Assembly: GCA_002394535.1 (NCBI GenBank) | Contig: DGUG01000065.1 | Span: 1 to 15,150, forward strand | Direction: 5' to 3' | Length of the DNA stretch: 15,150 bases | Source of the DNA: Lachnospiraceae bacterium UBA4316 | GTDB lineage: Bacteria > Bacillota > Clostridia > Lachnospirales > Lachnospiraceae | Shown: in pieces, positions 1 through 7,797 of the stretch | How the letters are laid out: each line of letters opens with the position of its first letter | Numbering within the stretch: position 1 is the first letter of the stretch | The notes under the pieces: generated by a model | What the model was told of the DNA's origin: nothing | The model's input: only the letters and a program-made list of their open reading frames with translations | The model's database searches: none | Program-made: the position numbers and the translations under genes

Positions 1-947
1 GTGCCGTAGCATTTCTCATTGCCTGCTCCGGCGTATTCGTGCCTCTTGTGGGCGGTACGGTTTACTACATGATTTTCTACGGAGTAAAATCACTCTCATC
101 TCCGGATTTTATAGAAGCTGTTTTTGTCGGAACGATAATGACCGCAACAAGTGTTTCCATCACAGTTGAGACACTCAAAGAGCTTGGATTCCTAAAGAGC
201 AAAGTCGGCACGACCGTAATGGCCGCCGCCATAATCGATGACGTCATCGGAATTATCGTACTTACATTTGTCATAAGCTTCAAGGACGCCGACGTAAAGC
301 TCGGCAAGGTCTGCTTCCAGACCGTTATGTTCTTCATATTCTCTATCGGTGTGGGATTTGTAACTTATAAACTTTTCCAGATGATAGACAAAAAATATCC
401 GCACACAAGGCGTATTCCCATAGCCGGTCTTGCGCTCTGCTTTGCTATGGCATACATTGCCGAGGATCTGTTCGGTATTGCCGACATCACCGGTGCATAT
501 GTTGCCGGAATCATTCTCTGCTCCATAAGCGATTCCGATTATATCGCGCGCAAAATGGATATCAATTCATATATGCTGTTTGGTCCGATTTTCTTTGCAT
601 CCATAGGTCTCAAAACCGATCTGGCTGATTTTTCGGCATCAATCCTCTGGTTCTCTATCGGATTTGTAATCGTGGCACTTGCGTGCAAAATCATTGGATG
701 CGGACTTATGGCAAAGCTTTGTAAATTCAGTTTCCACGACTCACTCATCTGCGGAGTCGGCATGATGACCAGGGGCGAGGTGGCGCTTATAGTGTCACAA
801 AAAGGCTTATCAGTCGGTCTGATAAGCCCTGTTTATTTTTCAGCGGTAATACTGCTCATTCTGGTATCCAGCGTCGCGACACCTGTTCTGTTAAAGCTTC
901 TTTTTGCAAAATCATCCGCGAACCAGCCTGTGTCCGTTGAGGAATAG
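1..947 (+). CDS. Cation/proton antiporter, CPA2 (Kef/NapA-like) family, 5'-truncated by window edge
   Basis: An integral membrane protein predicted to exchange Na+ or K+ for H+. The frame is open from base 3 to the left edge, so this is the C-terminal part only, about 314 residues; the GTG at 39 lies inside the gene and is not the start. Seen: some nine hydrophobic helices, a Thr-Ser-containing segment (TATSVSIT) followed by an Asp-Asp pair at bases 237-242 within AAIIDDVIGII, and a late GMMTRGEVALI segment. These are hallmarks of the Na+/H+ exchanger domain of the CPA2 family; the Asp pair is the ion-binding site in NapA/NhaA-type electrogenic exchangers. The tail after the last helix is short (ending SVEE), with no RCK/TrkA-N domain, so this is the short form. 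The stop lies 1 base from the stop of the convergent regulator. The 3' part also carries a terminator hairpin for the opposite strand. Ion specificity cannot be read from the sequence. Confidence 0.9.
   Translation, partial: AVAFLIACSGVFVPLVGGTVYYMIFYGVKSLSSPDFIEAVFVGTIMTATSVSITVETLKELGFLKSKVGTTVMAAAIIDDVIGIIVLTFVISFKDADVKLGKVCFQTVMFFIFSIGVGFVTYKLFQMIDKKYPHTRRIPIAGLALCFAMAYIAEDLFGIADITGAYVAGIILCSISDSDYIARKMDINSYMLFGPIFFASIGLKTDLADFSASILWFSIGFVIVALACKIIGCGLMAKLCKFSFHDSLICGVGMMTRGEVALIVSQKGLSVGLISPVYFSAVILLILVSSVATPVLLKLLFAKSSANQPVSVEE
799..828 (-). terminator. Intrinsic terminator for the minus-strand regulator transcript, inside the antiporter gene
   Basis: On the minus strand a perfect 10-bp stem (GGCTTATCAG, bases 804-813, pairing with CTGATAAGCC, 819-828) with a 5-base loop is followed directly by five T (complement of 799-803). 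That is the textbook Rho-independent layout. It lies about 120 bases past the stop of the SARP-like gene, the last gene of that transcript. Read on the plus strand, the stem is followed by a less even T-rich stretch (829-840). It may therefore act mainly on the minus strand, although it encodes antiporter residues on the plus strand. Confidence 0.75.
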
Positions 948-948
948 A

Positions 949-2091
949 TTACTCTCTTCCGCTCTTCAGGGGACGCACTCGGTAAACAACAACTATGTCT
1001 TCGGCAACGCGCTCCTTCGCGGCTGATTTTAACCTTTCAAGCACTCCTACGGCATCCTCGTAGCTCTCAGCCGGAAACATTATCGCAATCTCCGAATCGG
1101 ATTTTCTGCAAATAGCATCACCCAATCTAAGCATTCTCTGGCAGCAGGAGAGCACATCCTTCACAGTTTTCTCGCCATACAGAGGATCGGCGGATTCCGA
1201 TTCGTCATATCTTACATATACAAGTCCCAGAAAAATCGTTGCTTTTGATCTTGACTGAATCCTTCTCTGAACATTGTACAGATCCTTAAATGTACTGTAA
1301 TCACACAGGTACGCCTGCTGCTCCATAACATCCACCTGCAGCTCTGCCTGCATCCTGTCAGCCTCATCCTGAAGTTTAACGGAAAGTTCACGAACTTCAT
1401 TATAATATGCGATCACGCTGTCTTTCACGGATGCATCGGGATCTGCGATCGTAAGCTTGGCTATCTGTGCTTCAAGTTCAATAAGTTCCGATGTTCCGGC
1501 AAGTTCGATCGCCTTCTCACATACCTGAACTATTTTTGCCGGCTGATTATCTGCCTTCAAAATATCAATGTACGCCATCACGGCTTCAATATAAGTGTCA
1601 CGATAGGATGCGGACTTGGCGATAAGCCACGGTTCAGAAGAAAAATCCGGAAGGAGCGGACCCGAATACATATCTACGGCTTTTGCCAGATAATCTTTCC
1701 TTCTTGATTCCGATATCGTCGGATCAAGGCCGGCTTCCGCAAGTGCGTGAAAATCAAGAGCATCAATCGAAACATCCAGATCCCTGTTCCACTGGTAAGT
1801 ACCTCTGTGCGATATGATGGCTCCGGCCAGTGCATCGGCCCCTTCACTATCAATCATGGATCTGAAGCGATATAAAAGCGTGCGAAGTGCCGTTGCAGGA
1901 TTCGCATAGTCCTCTCCCGACCACAACAGTTCAAACAGTTCCTGATGCGTTATAGGTCTGTCTCGGTTTACTAGCAGGTACGCGACAAAAAGCTTTGTCT
2001 TTCTCGTATTGGACAGATTTTTCAGTATCGGAGTGTCACCTCTGCGAATTTCAAATCCGTCAAACAGTCTGATGCTGATTTTTTCACTCAT
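949..2091 (-). CDS. SARP-like transcriptional regulator: OmpR-type winged helix, BTAD domain, degenerate GGDEF-like C-terminal domain
   Basis: A predicted cytoplasmic transcription activator of 380 residues. Residues 5-90 read as an OmpR/PhoB-type winged helix (RLFDGFEIRRGD, then a recognition region ALRTLLYRFRSMI). Residues 103-200 match the bacterial transcriptional activator domain of SARP proteins (VSIDALDFHALAEA, AVDMYSGPLLPDF, EPWLIAKSASYRD). A helical, probably coiled-coil linker follows (225-275). Residues 283-370 resemble the second half of a GGDEF fold (LRLGDAICRKSDSEIAIMFP, then EDAVGVLERLKSA). The active-site loop there reads KSDSE at 330-334, and the metal-binding Asp segment is not recognisable, so no cyclase activity is expected. 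I chose ATG 2091 because GATGAGGA sits about 7 bases upstream; an in-frame TTG at 2112 lacks a comparable site. The gene follows the 449-residue surface protein by 31 bases, so the two are probably co-transcribed. Its targets are unknown; control of the neighbouring pilus genes is inference. Confidence 0.85.
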   Translation of the reverse strand: MSEKISIRLFDGFEIRRGDTPILKNLSNTRKTKLFVAYLLVNRDRPITHQELFELLWSGEDYANPATALRTLLYRFRSMIDSEGADALAGAIISHRGTYQWNRDLDVSIDALDFHALAEAGLDPTISESRRKDYLAKAVDMYSGPLLPDFSSEPWLIAKSASYRDTYIEAVMAYIDILKADNQPAKIVQVCEKAIELAGTSELIELEAQIAKLTIADPDASVKDSVIAYYNEVRELSVKLQDEADRMQAELQVDVMEQQAYLCDYSTFKDLYNVQRRIQSRSKATIFLGLVYVRYDESESADPLYGEKTVKDVLSCCQRMLRLGDAICRKSDSEIAIMFPAESYEDAVGVLERLKSAAKERVAEDIVVVYRVRPLKSGRE

Positions 2092-2122
2092 AATAATATC
2101 CTCATCTTTCAAATCTCTTTTC

Positions 2123-3472
2123 TTATCTGTACGGAACCACGTAATGATCAGGATCCGCGAGTCCTGCAGACCGCATTCCGCCTATGTAATCGCTTACCAT
2201 TATGCCGTACCCGCTCTCAAGTTCCGATGCGATCACAGACCTTGCCACAGCCGCATTCGCCACAATATTATTGTTGCCCATTGCGTAGATCCTGTCACCG
2301 CTTAATATGATGCCTTCGAAGTTTACACCATTATCAATTATCACATTTGCCGGAGTTGCAACAATTCCGGTAAAATCATTCCTTATCTCAATGTCCGTAT
2401 CCGACATCAGTTTCCGGTATTTGCCCTCATATCCTCCGTCATTATCAGAGTCATAATACATTGATATCTCATCCAGTTGCGACAGCGAAACATCAGTAAG
2501 TGTTATGGCGTCATGATATTTTGTAAGAGGTGCCTCATCCATTGCATAGACCGGGTAAAACTCACCTTCAAGTGTGTAATCCGTCTTCTTGGAGAATCCT
2601 TCTATTTCATTAATCCGCTGTGCATAGCAACTCAACTGATCCGTATTGGGTGCAAACACAACAAACGAACCGTTTAGATTGATGTCACCCAAACACACGA
2701 TAGTATCCGATCTAATACCTAGCTGTGTAGAAAGAACATTTAATCCCCCGTATGTTCCGGTTTCTCCGTATACTATCTCGGCCTCGCGGCATTCCTCAGG
2801 ACTATGCCCTCCGGCAAAGATATCACCGATCACCGAGGATGTCATTCCTGTAATGTAAATACCCTTTCTGGCCACCATGCAATATCGGAACAGTTCATCC
2901 GATCCGGCATGAAATACCGCATCGGGAAACCGGATATTATAGTTTACAGTATCACTTTGCTTGCCAAGTATAGGATCATCATAGCAAATCTTCACGTTCC
3001 TGATATGAAGAGATATCACATTGCCGCTATCATCTTTTTCCTTATATATTTCCGTTCGTCCTTCATCCTCAACCGATACATTTGGCATCCCGCTTCCGCT
3101 AAGATACGAGTTCATACTGTTGCAAATACCGGTACTGTCTGCCCCCAATTCATCGCTAATGACGTTTGCATAGCCCATCCGGAAATAATTCTCCAATTCT
3201 CCTTCTGAAAGCTCGCTGTCACTTTCCTTCTGTATCAGTTCCAAAATACGGTCATATTGCTCTTGCCCCGCATCTTTTGCAATCTTGGATAATCTGGCAA
3301 TTATCAGATTGGAAGTGTCTGCGATACCCTGCTTGCTTCTGTTAGCAGCTTTTTGAATCGCAGCTTTCCGGTAAATCACATAATAACCTTTTATACCGGC
3401 AAACGCGGCCACTGAAAACAATGCAATGATCAGAAGCAGCAAATAGAGCCTGACCCAATGAAACTTTTTCAT
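2123..3472 (-). CDS. Membrane-anchored surface protein related to the PilX-like minor pilin of this locus
   Basis: A 449-residue protein with one N-terminal hydrophobic segment (about residues 8-29, after MKKFHWVR) and a long extracytoplasmic part. No Gly-[X4]-Glu prepilin motif is present, so processing by prepilin peptidase is unlikely. An Ala-Phe-Ala near residue 25 could be a signal peptidase site; otherwise the segment is an anchor. Residues 155-275 follow the same order of motifs as residues 168-290 of the giant PilX-like protein encoded at 8321-11014: an LHIRNVKI-type strand, KGIYITG, IGDIFAGGHS, YGGLN and LGDINLNGS. The C-terminal part (FTGIVATPANVII, EGIILSGDRI, GNNNIVAN) also resembles that protein's C-terminus. 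The alternating Gly-rich short strands suggest a beta-solenoid or bactofilin-like fold (inference). No clear Shine-Dalgarno precedes the ATG. It is probably co-transcribed with the SARP-like regulator downstream. Its role is unknown. Confidence 0.8.
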   Translation of the reverse strand: MKKFHWVRLYLLLLIIALFSVAAFAGIKGYYVIYRKAAIQKAANRSKQGIADTSNLIIARLSKIAKDAGQEQYDRILELIQKESDSELSEGELENYFRMGYANVISDELGADSTGICNSMNSYLSGSGMPNVSVEDEGRTEIYKEKDDSGNVISLHIRNVKICYDDPILGKQSDTVNYNIRFPDAVFHAGSDELFRYCMVARKGIYITGMTSSVIGDIFAGGHSPEECREAEIVYGETGTYGGLNVLSTQLGIRSDTIVCLGDINLNGSFVVFAPNTDQLSCYAQRINEIEGFSKKTDYTLEGEFYPVYAMDEAPLTKYHDAITLTDVSLSQLDEISMYYDSDNDGGYEGKYRKLMSDTDIEIRNDFTGIVATPANVIIDNGVNFEGIILSGDRIYAMGNNNIVANAAVARSVIASELESGYGIMVSDYIGGMRSAGLADPDHYVVPYR

Positions 3473-3746
3473 ATCTGATATATTAGCCTATTTGTGACAA
3501 AATCGCAAGGAAAGCTTAATCCGTGTTTCTAAAGATATTAATGCATTATTGAATCACTTTTTGCCATCATTGTGACATTCCTCGATTAAGTATTGTCAAT
3601 TTGAACAAAAAATAAGGTCACTCAATCGTTTAAGAATTCTGAAAATTTGTAAATAATTACGATATTAACAAAATAAAGACCTTGCTGTATGCTATTACTG
3701 CATCTCAAAATTAACAGTTGGAGAAGACATTTCTATCTATCTTATT
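3473..3746. other. AT-rich intergenic stretch without a gene
   Basis: I find no convincing coding sequence here. It is the presumed promoter region of the minus-strand pair (449-residue protein plus regulator). A TTGACA occurs on the minus strand (complement of 3594-3599), but no good -10 box stands 16-18 bases from it, so I do not call a promoter. The octamer TTGTGACA occurs twice (3492-3499, 3570-3577), which may be chance in AT-rich DNA. Confidence 0.5.
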
Positions 3747-3750
3747 GAGG

Positions 3751-3806
3751 GGGTCTCCGGTGAAAAACCCATAGATTTTCCAATAACTTGTTATTACCGG
3801 AGACCC
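3751..3806. other. Compact inverted-repeat structure, possible three-way-junction RNA
   Basis: A perfect 11-bp inverted repeat (GGGTCTCCGGT at 3751-3761, ACCGGAGACCC at 3796-3806) encloses two smaller hairpins. One is a 5-bp GAAAA/TTTTC stem (3762-3766 with 3776-3780). The other is a perfect 6-bp AATAAC/GTTATT stem with a 2-base loop (3782-3795). Outside the 9-base loop of the first hairpin and that 2-base loop, only base 3781 is unpaired. On the plus strand a T-rich run (3813-3819) follows after 6 bases, which is weak for an intrinsic terminator. It could be a small structured RNA, a leader or end of the decayed element just downstream, or a terminator. I do not recognise a known riboswitch. 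Confidence 0.5.
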
Positions 3807-3848
3807 TGCACGTCTTTTTCAGCAATTTCAATTATCACTCTTCTATAA

Positions 3849-4109
3849 CCGATAAGAAAGTCATTCTGGAACCTTAAACTTTTATTGAACAAATACCGAA
3901 TCGTTAACATTGAAATGCAGGTTCTGGATGATGGAGACTGGCCCGAACGCTCTGTTGTCTATCTATGCAGATGCTATGATACAGAGTTGGAAGAGGTCAG
4001 GAAATAAACCGCCGAATTGAAAAAGGAAGCTTCCAAAGCCAAAAAAGAGAACGAACGACTCCGTGCCCTTCTTGCTGCCAACGGAATTGATCCGGATTCT
4101 GGTATTTAG
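3849..4109 (+). pseudogene. Remnant of an Rpn-family (PD-(D/E)XK) recombination-promoting nuclease / putative transposase
   Basis: One plus-strand frame, open after the TAA at 3846-3848, reads ...LLLNKYRIVNIEMQVLDD... and then GDWPERSVVYLCRCYD. This resembles the catalytic strand-helix block of Rpn-family nucleases (a hydrophobic stretch with Glu-x-Gln, then Arg-Ser and Tyr). It runs straight into TELEEVRK, a TAA stop at 4005-4007, and then a Lys/Glu-rich coiled-coil tail ending ENERLRALLAANGIDPDSGI before TAG at 4107-4109. Such a tail is typical of the C-terminus of these proteins. Relative to the usual length of roughly 300 residues, most of the N-terminus and the middle, between the nuclease core and the tail, are missing. 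I infer an internally deleted, stop-containing relic. It sits between the main pilus operon and the surface-protein/regulator pair. The family call rests on remembered motifs. Confidence 0.6.
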
Positions 4110-4127
4110 GATCACTGCTGTATTATA

Positions 4128-4161
4128 ATAGCCGCCATCCTTTGAGAGGATAGGCGGCTAT
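4128..4161. terminator. Strong hairpin, probable bidirectional terminator
   Basis: ATAGCCGCCATCC (4128-4140) pairs with GGATAGGCGGCTAT (4148-4161), 13 bp with one bulged A and a 7-base loop. It lies 18 bases after the stop of the nuclease relic on the plus strand and 24 bases after the stop of the DUF5057-like gene on the minus strand. A second small inverted repeat (ATAAAAC-TT-GTTTTAT, 4169-4184) sits between it and the minus-strand stop. Neither strand has a clean T-run after the large stem, so efficiency is uncertain. Confidence 0.5.
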
Positions 4162-4185
4162 AACTGCAATAAAACTTGTTTTATA

Positions 4186-6966
4186 TCAGTCAAGCATGAA
4201 GAAATCACGTTTAACTATTGTGATTGTATCTTCAACCGACTTTTCTGTATCGTCCGGAAGAATCACGGTCATTATTACTTTCAGCTTTACATTTCGATTA
4301 TTATAGAACTCACTAAGCGCAACGACATCATTTGGAATAGTTCCGGTAAAAGTATAAATTGGTGTACCAGCATCTGTCTTACTGGTATATGCGCCATTTA
4401 CTCCTTCACTTGACAATTGTATTGTTCCATATCTAGACGTTCCGGGAATATTCTTCTCACCTTTTTTCACATCATACTTGTTGAAATCGTAGCTAACTAG
4501 ATTATCGGTAGCACTAGCTTTCTTCATTGATATAGAAACTATCGGACAGGTGGTTCTAACCTTTATATGCAACGGAATTGCCGGATATTCGGTTATCACG
4601 CCGCTTTCATTCTTTTTAACTTCATATTGATTATAATACAATGTCTTATTGTTCTGTCCTGAATTGGATTTTTTGTTAAATCCGTCTCCATTGGTTATGT
4701 TCATTGACAGATAATAATCTTTTTCTGATGTATTAACGATATGATTTTTATCTGTCTCTTCACGTTTAATCTCTCTGCCGGCTAGAGCATTCTTAATCCA
4801 TGACCCCTTAAAGAAACCATTTTCCTCCATGAGACTCTGATTCTTAAATGTTTCCCCAAAAGGAGGTTGTTTAACCGTAGTATACTTATCTATTCCGGCA
4901 AGATTTGCCATATCGTAGTAATCATACCACATATGAAGATTACAGTCATAATTATTACCCTCACTTGTTCTGTGCATAAGCCAAACTGAAAGAGGCTTTC
5001 CACCACCGCTACTGTCCCATGGCCAAGGATCATCAATATCGTACGTTCGAGGAGCCCATTTTCTTCTTCTGAATGCATATCCTTCTACAGAATAATCCGC
5101 ATCAATCCGATACCAGTAGTTCTTGTAATCCGCATTATATTGCTGATCTGAAGAATACTTCGCATCAATCACAAGTCTTCCATCGTTGTCTATATATATA
5201 TAGTCTGTGGTATTAGACATAGACTCATAGCAATACTTATACTCATAAATATCTCCCGACTTATAATACCGACCGGGTTCACTTGAATTCCGCTGGAATT
5301 CAATTCCGGCGTCATTAAACTGGTAATCATCAATTCGCTGAATAGTCAGTTGGTTCTGCTTGACTACATTCTGATCATGAAGCGGTATAATATTCCCCTC
5401 ATTATCAAGTTTAGGTAACGTAACATTTCTATTCCCCGAATCAGTTACATAAACATAACTGGTTGTGTCAACTCCACTTATCGCTATATTACTGTCAAGA
5501 ACAAGCGGATGACCAACATGGTAACTGGCGTGGGAATGCATATAGTAATAACCCGGCTGCGTCGGATCTGAAGTATTTCTTTTTAGACTTGCAGCTCGGT
5601 AGTCGACAGGATAATTTTGTGGGTCTTCCAAGTGCTGCCTTCGTTTCTCGAGATATTCTGTTCCGGGTTGGCTGGTATATCTTTTAAAATAGTCCGAGAA
5701 TAAATCACGACCTTTTTGTTTGGTGTTTCCACACTGAACATAGAACAACATAAACATAAGTTTTCTGACGTTTGTATTTATCTCTTGTATTTCACCGCCT
5801 CCGAATGTAGTACAGCAGGTTTTCTCTGCAACTAAAGCAGCGTCCTCCCTTACAACAACTCTCTCATATATCCTTATAACCTTTTCAAAATCATTGAAAT
5901 CAATTCTGTTCTCGCGCGGTGTTATCACGCCATCGTCTTCGGGACTGTAAAAATGAAGTCCATCATCGAGATCTTCTGGTTTTCCAAGTATACTATTTTG
6001 TATTTTCAGTGCAAATTTATAACTATCACCCTTTCTTGCATCATTAATAAGAATCAGATCTGCCCGTTCTATGTCAGCAAGTGTGACACTGACAGGAGTC
6101 CTTGTTGTTACTTCAAACTCATATTTATCCTTATCACTCTCGGTCTTCCCCAACCACTCTTTTATGAATTTCTCATTATTGATGTATCTGATCCGTTTAT
6201 GATTCGTTACATTCACATCATTAGCATCATCTGATACCTGATCATAAACAAAGATATAGTCATAATTGCCACCTGAACTGTAAAATCGTGATTTAACAGT
6301 TGGATTTGAACTATCCTTGTTTTCAACAGAAAAATAACCGTTGTTATGTCCCACATACTTGTAATAACCATTATACACTTTACTGTGTTCAAACTCGAAG
6401 GGGTAAAGGTCACCGTTGCCCTCCTTTAACTTCTGTCTCAATTCCTTCAAGTAATTAGCAGGGCACTTGTTATTCACAATATTCTGATCATTACCATCAT
6501 TGGATCCCGGATTAGGATTAACGAGAGCATCCATAGCAGCTTGCTTCAGTTCTTTCTTGGTGAACTTGTCTCCCGGCCCGGGCTCCGCCACTTCAAAAGG
6601 CTCACATCCCCCTATTGTGTAACCGACAACACCCTTTTTCTCTGTAGGAACAATCTCAAGTATATTAAACAGTCTCTTGCCTTCAACTGATATAATTGTG
6701 CTCTGAATTCCATTTTCTCTATCAGAATTATTGCCATTATATTCTCCGTCCGCCATAGCAACATCAAGCAGATGATTTTCATTAACAACATAATCATCAT
6801 CAGAAATAGGAACAGTATTTCCACCCTTGTTGTCATAAGGCAAATTATCGGAAGTAATGGATAAATATAGAGACGCGTCGGCAAATAGCATGCACCCTAT
6901 CAGCAGTGCCGCTGTTATACGCATTCCTTTATTGTATTTTCTATAAATACGAGAGATTCTGTCCAT
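4186..6966 (-). CDS. Large exported protein resembling the DUF5057 family, last gene of the pilus operon
   Basis: A 926-residue protein with a basic N-terminus and one hydrophobic segment (residues 16-36). Both an Ala-Asp-Ala signal-peptidase-like site (after residue 31) and a lipobox-like LIGC (22-25) can be read, so it is secreted, lipid-anchored or membrane-anchored. NILEIVPTE (101-109), ADLILIND (302-309), a segment around ALVAEK (377-382) and NVRKLMFMLFYVQ (399-411) fit my recollection of DUF5057 proteins of Clostridia, as does the C-terminal end FFMLD. Residues from about 760 onward look beta-rich and Ig-like. There is no prepilin motif, sortase signal or recognisable enzyme domain. I chose ATG 6966 because AGAGGTG lies about 6 bases upstream; the in-frame GTG at 6975 overlaps that site. 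A 66-base gap separates it from the PilW-like gene upstream. An extracellular or pilus-associated role is inferred from position only. Confidence 0.75.
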   Translation of the reverse strand: MDRISRIYRKYNKGMRITAALLIGCMLFADASLYLSITSDNLPYDNKGGNTVPISDDDYVVNENHLLDVAMADGEYNGNNSDRENGIQSTIISVEGKRLFNILEIVPTEKKGVVGYTIGGCEPFEVAEPGPGDKFTKKELKQAAMDALVNPNPGSNDGNDQNIVNNKCPANYLKELRQKLKEGNGDLYPFEFEHSKVYNGYYKYVGHNNGYFSVENKDSSNPTVKSRFYSSGGNYDYIFVYDQVSDDANDVNVTNHKRIRYINNEKFIKEWLGKTESDKDKYEFEVTTRTPVSVTLADIERADLILINDARKGDSYKFALKIQNSILGKPEDLDDGLHFYSPEDDGVITPRENRIDFNDFEKVIRIYERVVVREDAALVAEKTCCTTFGGGEIQEINTNVRKLMFMLFYVQCGNTKQKGRDLFSDYFKRYTSQPGTEYLEKRRQHLEDPQNYPVDYRAASLKRNTSDPTQPGYYYMHSHASYHVGHPLVLDSNIAISGVDTTSYVYVTDSGNRNVTLPKLDNEGNIIPLHDQNVVKQNQLTIQRIDDYQFNDAGIEFQRNSSEPGRYYKSGDIYEYKYCYESMSNTTDYIYIDNDGRLVIDAKYSSDQQYNADYKNYWYRIDADYSVEGYAFRRRKWAPRTYDIDDPWPWDSSGGGKPLSVWLMHRTSEGNNYDCNLHMWYDYYDMANLAGIDKYTTVKQPPFGETFKNQSLMEENGFFKGSWIKNALAGREIKREETDKNHIVNTSEKDYYLSMNITNGDGFNKKSNSGQNNKTLYYNQYEVKKNESGVITEYPAIPLHIKVRTTCPIVSISMKKASATDNLVSYDFNKYDVKKGEKNIPGTSRYGTIQLSSEGVNGAYTSKTDAGTPIYTFTGTIPNDVVALSEFYNNRNVKLKVIMTVILPDDTEKSVEDTITIVKRDFFMLD

Positions 6967-7032
6967 ACGATTCACCTCTTAAGCAGTCTTTGAAAAAAGC
7001 ACCCTAAAATATACAGGTTGTATCACTATTAC

Positions 7033-7794
7033 CTAATCATCCTTCTTCTTAATATTGTAAGGAACTCCATCGATATAAATCGAATCCGTAACCTTATTCC
7101 TCAAATACGTTATATCATCCACATGCTTACTGTATTTCTTCGTTCCCCATCCATTTCTCTCAAATAGAAGTTCAACCTTTACCTCAATAGGATTGGTATA
7201 TGTTTTCTCCGTCGCATCAAAACTATGTGCATCAGGGTCCGGCTGAATTATAAACTGTGTTGCATTTTCGCCCAAAAGATACGGATTGGGATTGGTTGCA
7301 AACGCACCGGAAACATCGGCGTACTGATCTTTAGCGAACTTTTCAAGCGCTTTAGGATATGGATATGTTTCAGAAACCGGAACAACCTCGTCATTTATCC
7401 TGTTCATGTAAATCTTAAACTTATTATCTGAATCGGCCGATGATGATACAAATATCACGCCGGTAAACTTTTTAGTCGACGATCCGGTCACCTTGCCAAA
7501 CATCGCAAATTTTGTATAGGGCTTGCCGGTGTCTGCCAGCGCAACTCCCGTATTTTGCTCAACCACCATCGTAGACGCGCCCATAATCTCATCCATCATC
7601 ATGTTGAGGTTCGTCTGAAGTTCATATTGCATAGAAGTGTTAACGCTTTCATTGCGATACATTCTTATAGAAAACGTTAACAGGGCTGCAATGGAAGCCG
7701 ATACTATAACGCCGATGGAGATAGCTACAATCAACTCCACGAGTGATAATCCCTTATCATTCAGTTTATAATTCAATTCATTTTTACTGTTCAC
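7033..7794 (-). CDS. Type IV minor prepilin, PilW/GspJ-like
   Basis: A 253-residue prepilin. The leader ends at Gly15, followed by LSLVELIVAISIGVIVSASI, with Glu at mature position 5, so it should be cleaved and N-methylated by prepilin peptidase. After the hydrophobic helix comes an amphipathic stretch (YELQTNLNMMMDEIMGAS) like that of PilW/GspJ minor pilins, then a beta-rich C-terminal domain of about 190 residues. Length fits the J-type pseudopilin. The start is GTG, 3 bases after the stop of the FimT-like gene, with only a weak purine-rich site, so translation is probably coupled. A 15-residue leader is shared with the FimT-like and PilV-like proteins, which supports this start. Expected role: part of the initiating/tip complex of the pilus. 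Confidence 0.85.
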   Translation of the reverse strand: MNSKNELNYKLNDKGLSLVELIVAISIGVIVSASIAALLTFSIRMYRNESVNTSMQYELQTNLNMMMDEIMGASTMVVEQNTGVALADTGKPYTKFAMFGKVTGSSTKKFTGVIFVSSSADSDNKFKIYMNRINDEVVPVSETYPYPKALEKFAKDQYADVSGAFATNPNPYLLGENATQFIIQPDPDAHSFDATEKTYTNPIEVKVELLFERNGWGTKKYSKHVDDITYLRNKVTDSIYIDGVPYNIKKKDD

Positions 7795-7797
7795 TTC

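Noticed and set aside
39..41. GTG as the start of the antiporter
   Set aside because: The frame continues open to the left edge with hydrophobic antiporter-like residues, so the gene is truncated by the window and this codon is internal.
2804..3208. Plus-strand open frame of about 134 codons
   Set aside because: It is a shadow of the 449-residue protein gene; no ribosome site and no familiar sequence.
3492..3577. Direct repeat TTGTGACA (3492-3499 and 3570-3577) as an operator for the SARP-like regulator
   Set aside because: SARP sites are usually closely spaced direct repeats, about 11 or 22 bases apart. These copies are 78 bases apart, and an 8-base match is expected by chance in AT-rich DNA of this length.
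3594..3599. TTGACA on the minus strand as a -35 box for the 449-residue protein gene
   Set aside because: No acceptable -10 hexamer stands at 16-18 bases, so a promoter cannot be supported.
5285..5303. Inverted/direct GAATTC pair in the DUF5057-like gene
   Set aside because: Two short palindromes inside coding sequence with no supporting context; likely chance.
6993..7020. Possible minus-strand terminator or attenuator before the DUF5057-like gene
   Set aside because: Six T on the minus strand follow a 6-bp stem with one mismatch and a 9-base loop. The stem is too weak to call with confidence, though it could lower expression of the last gene.
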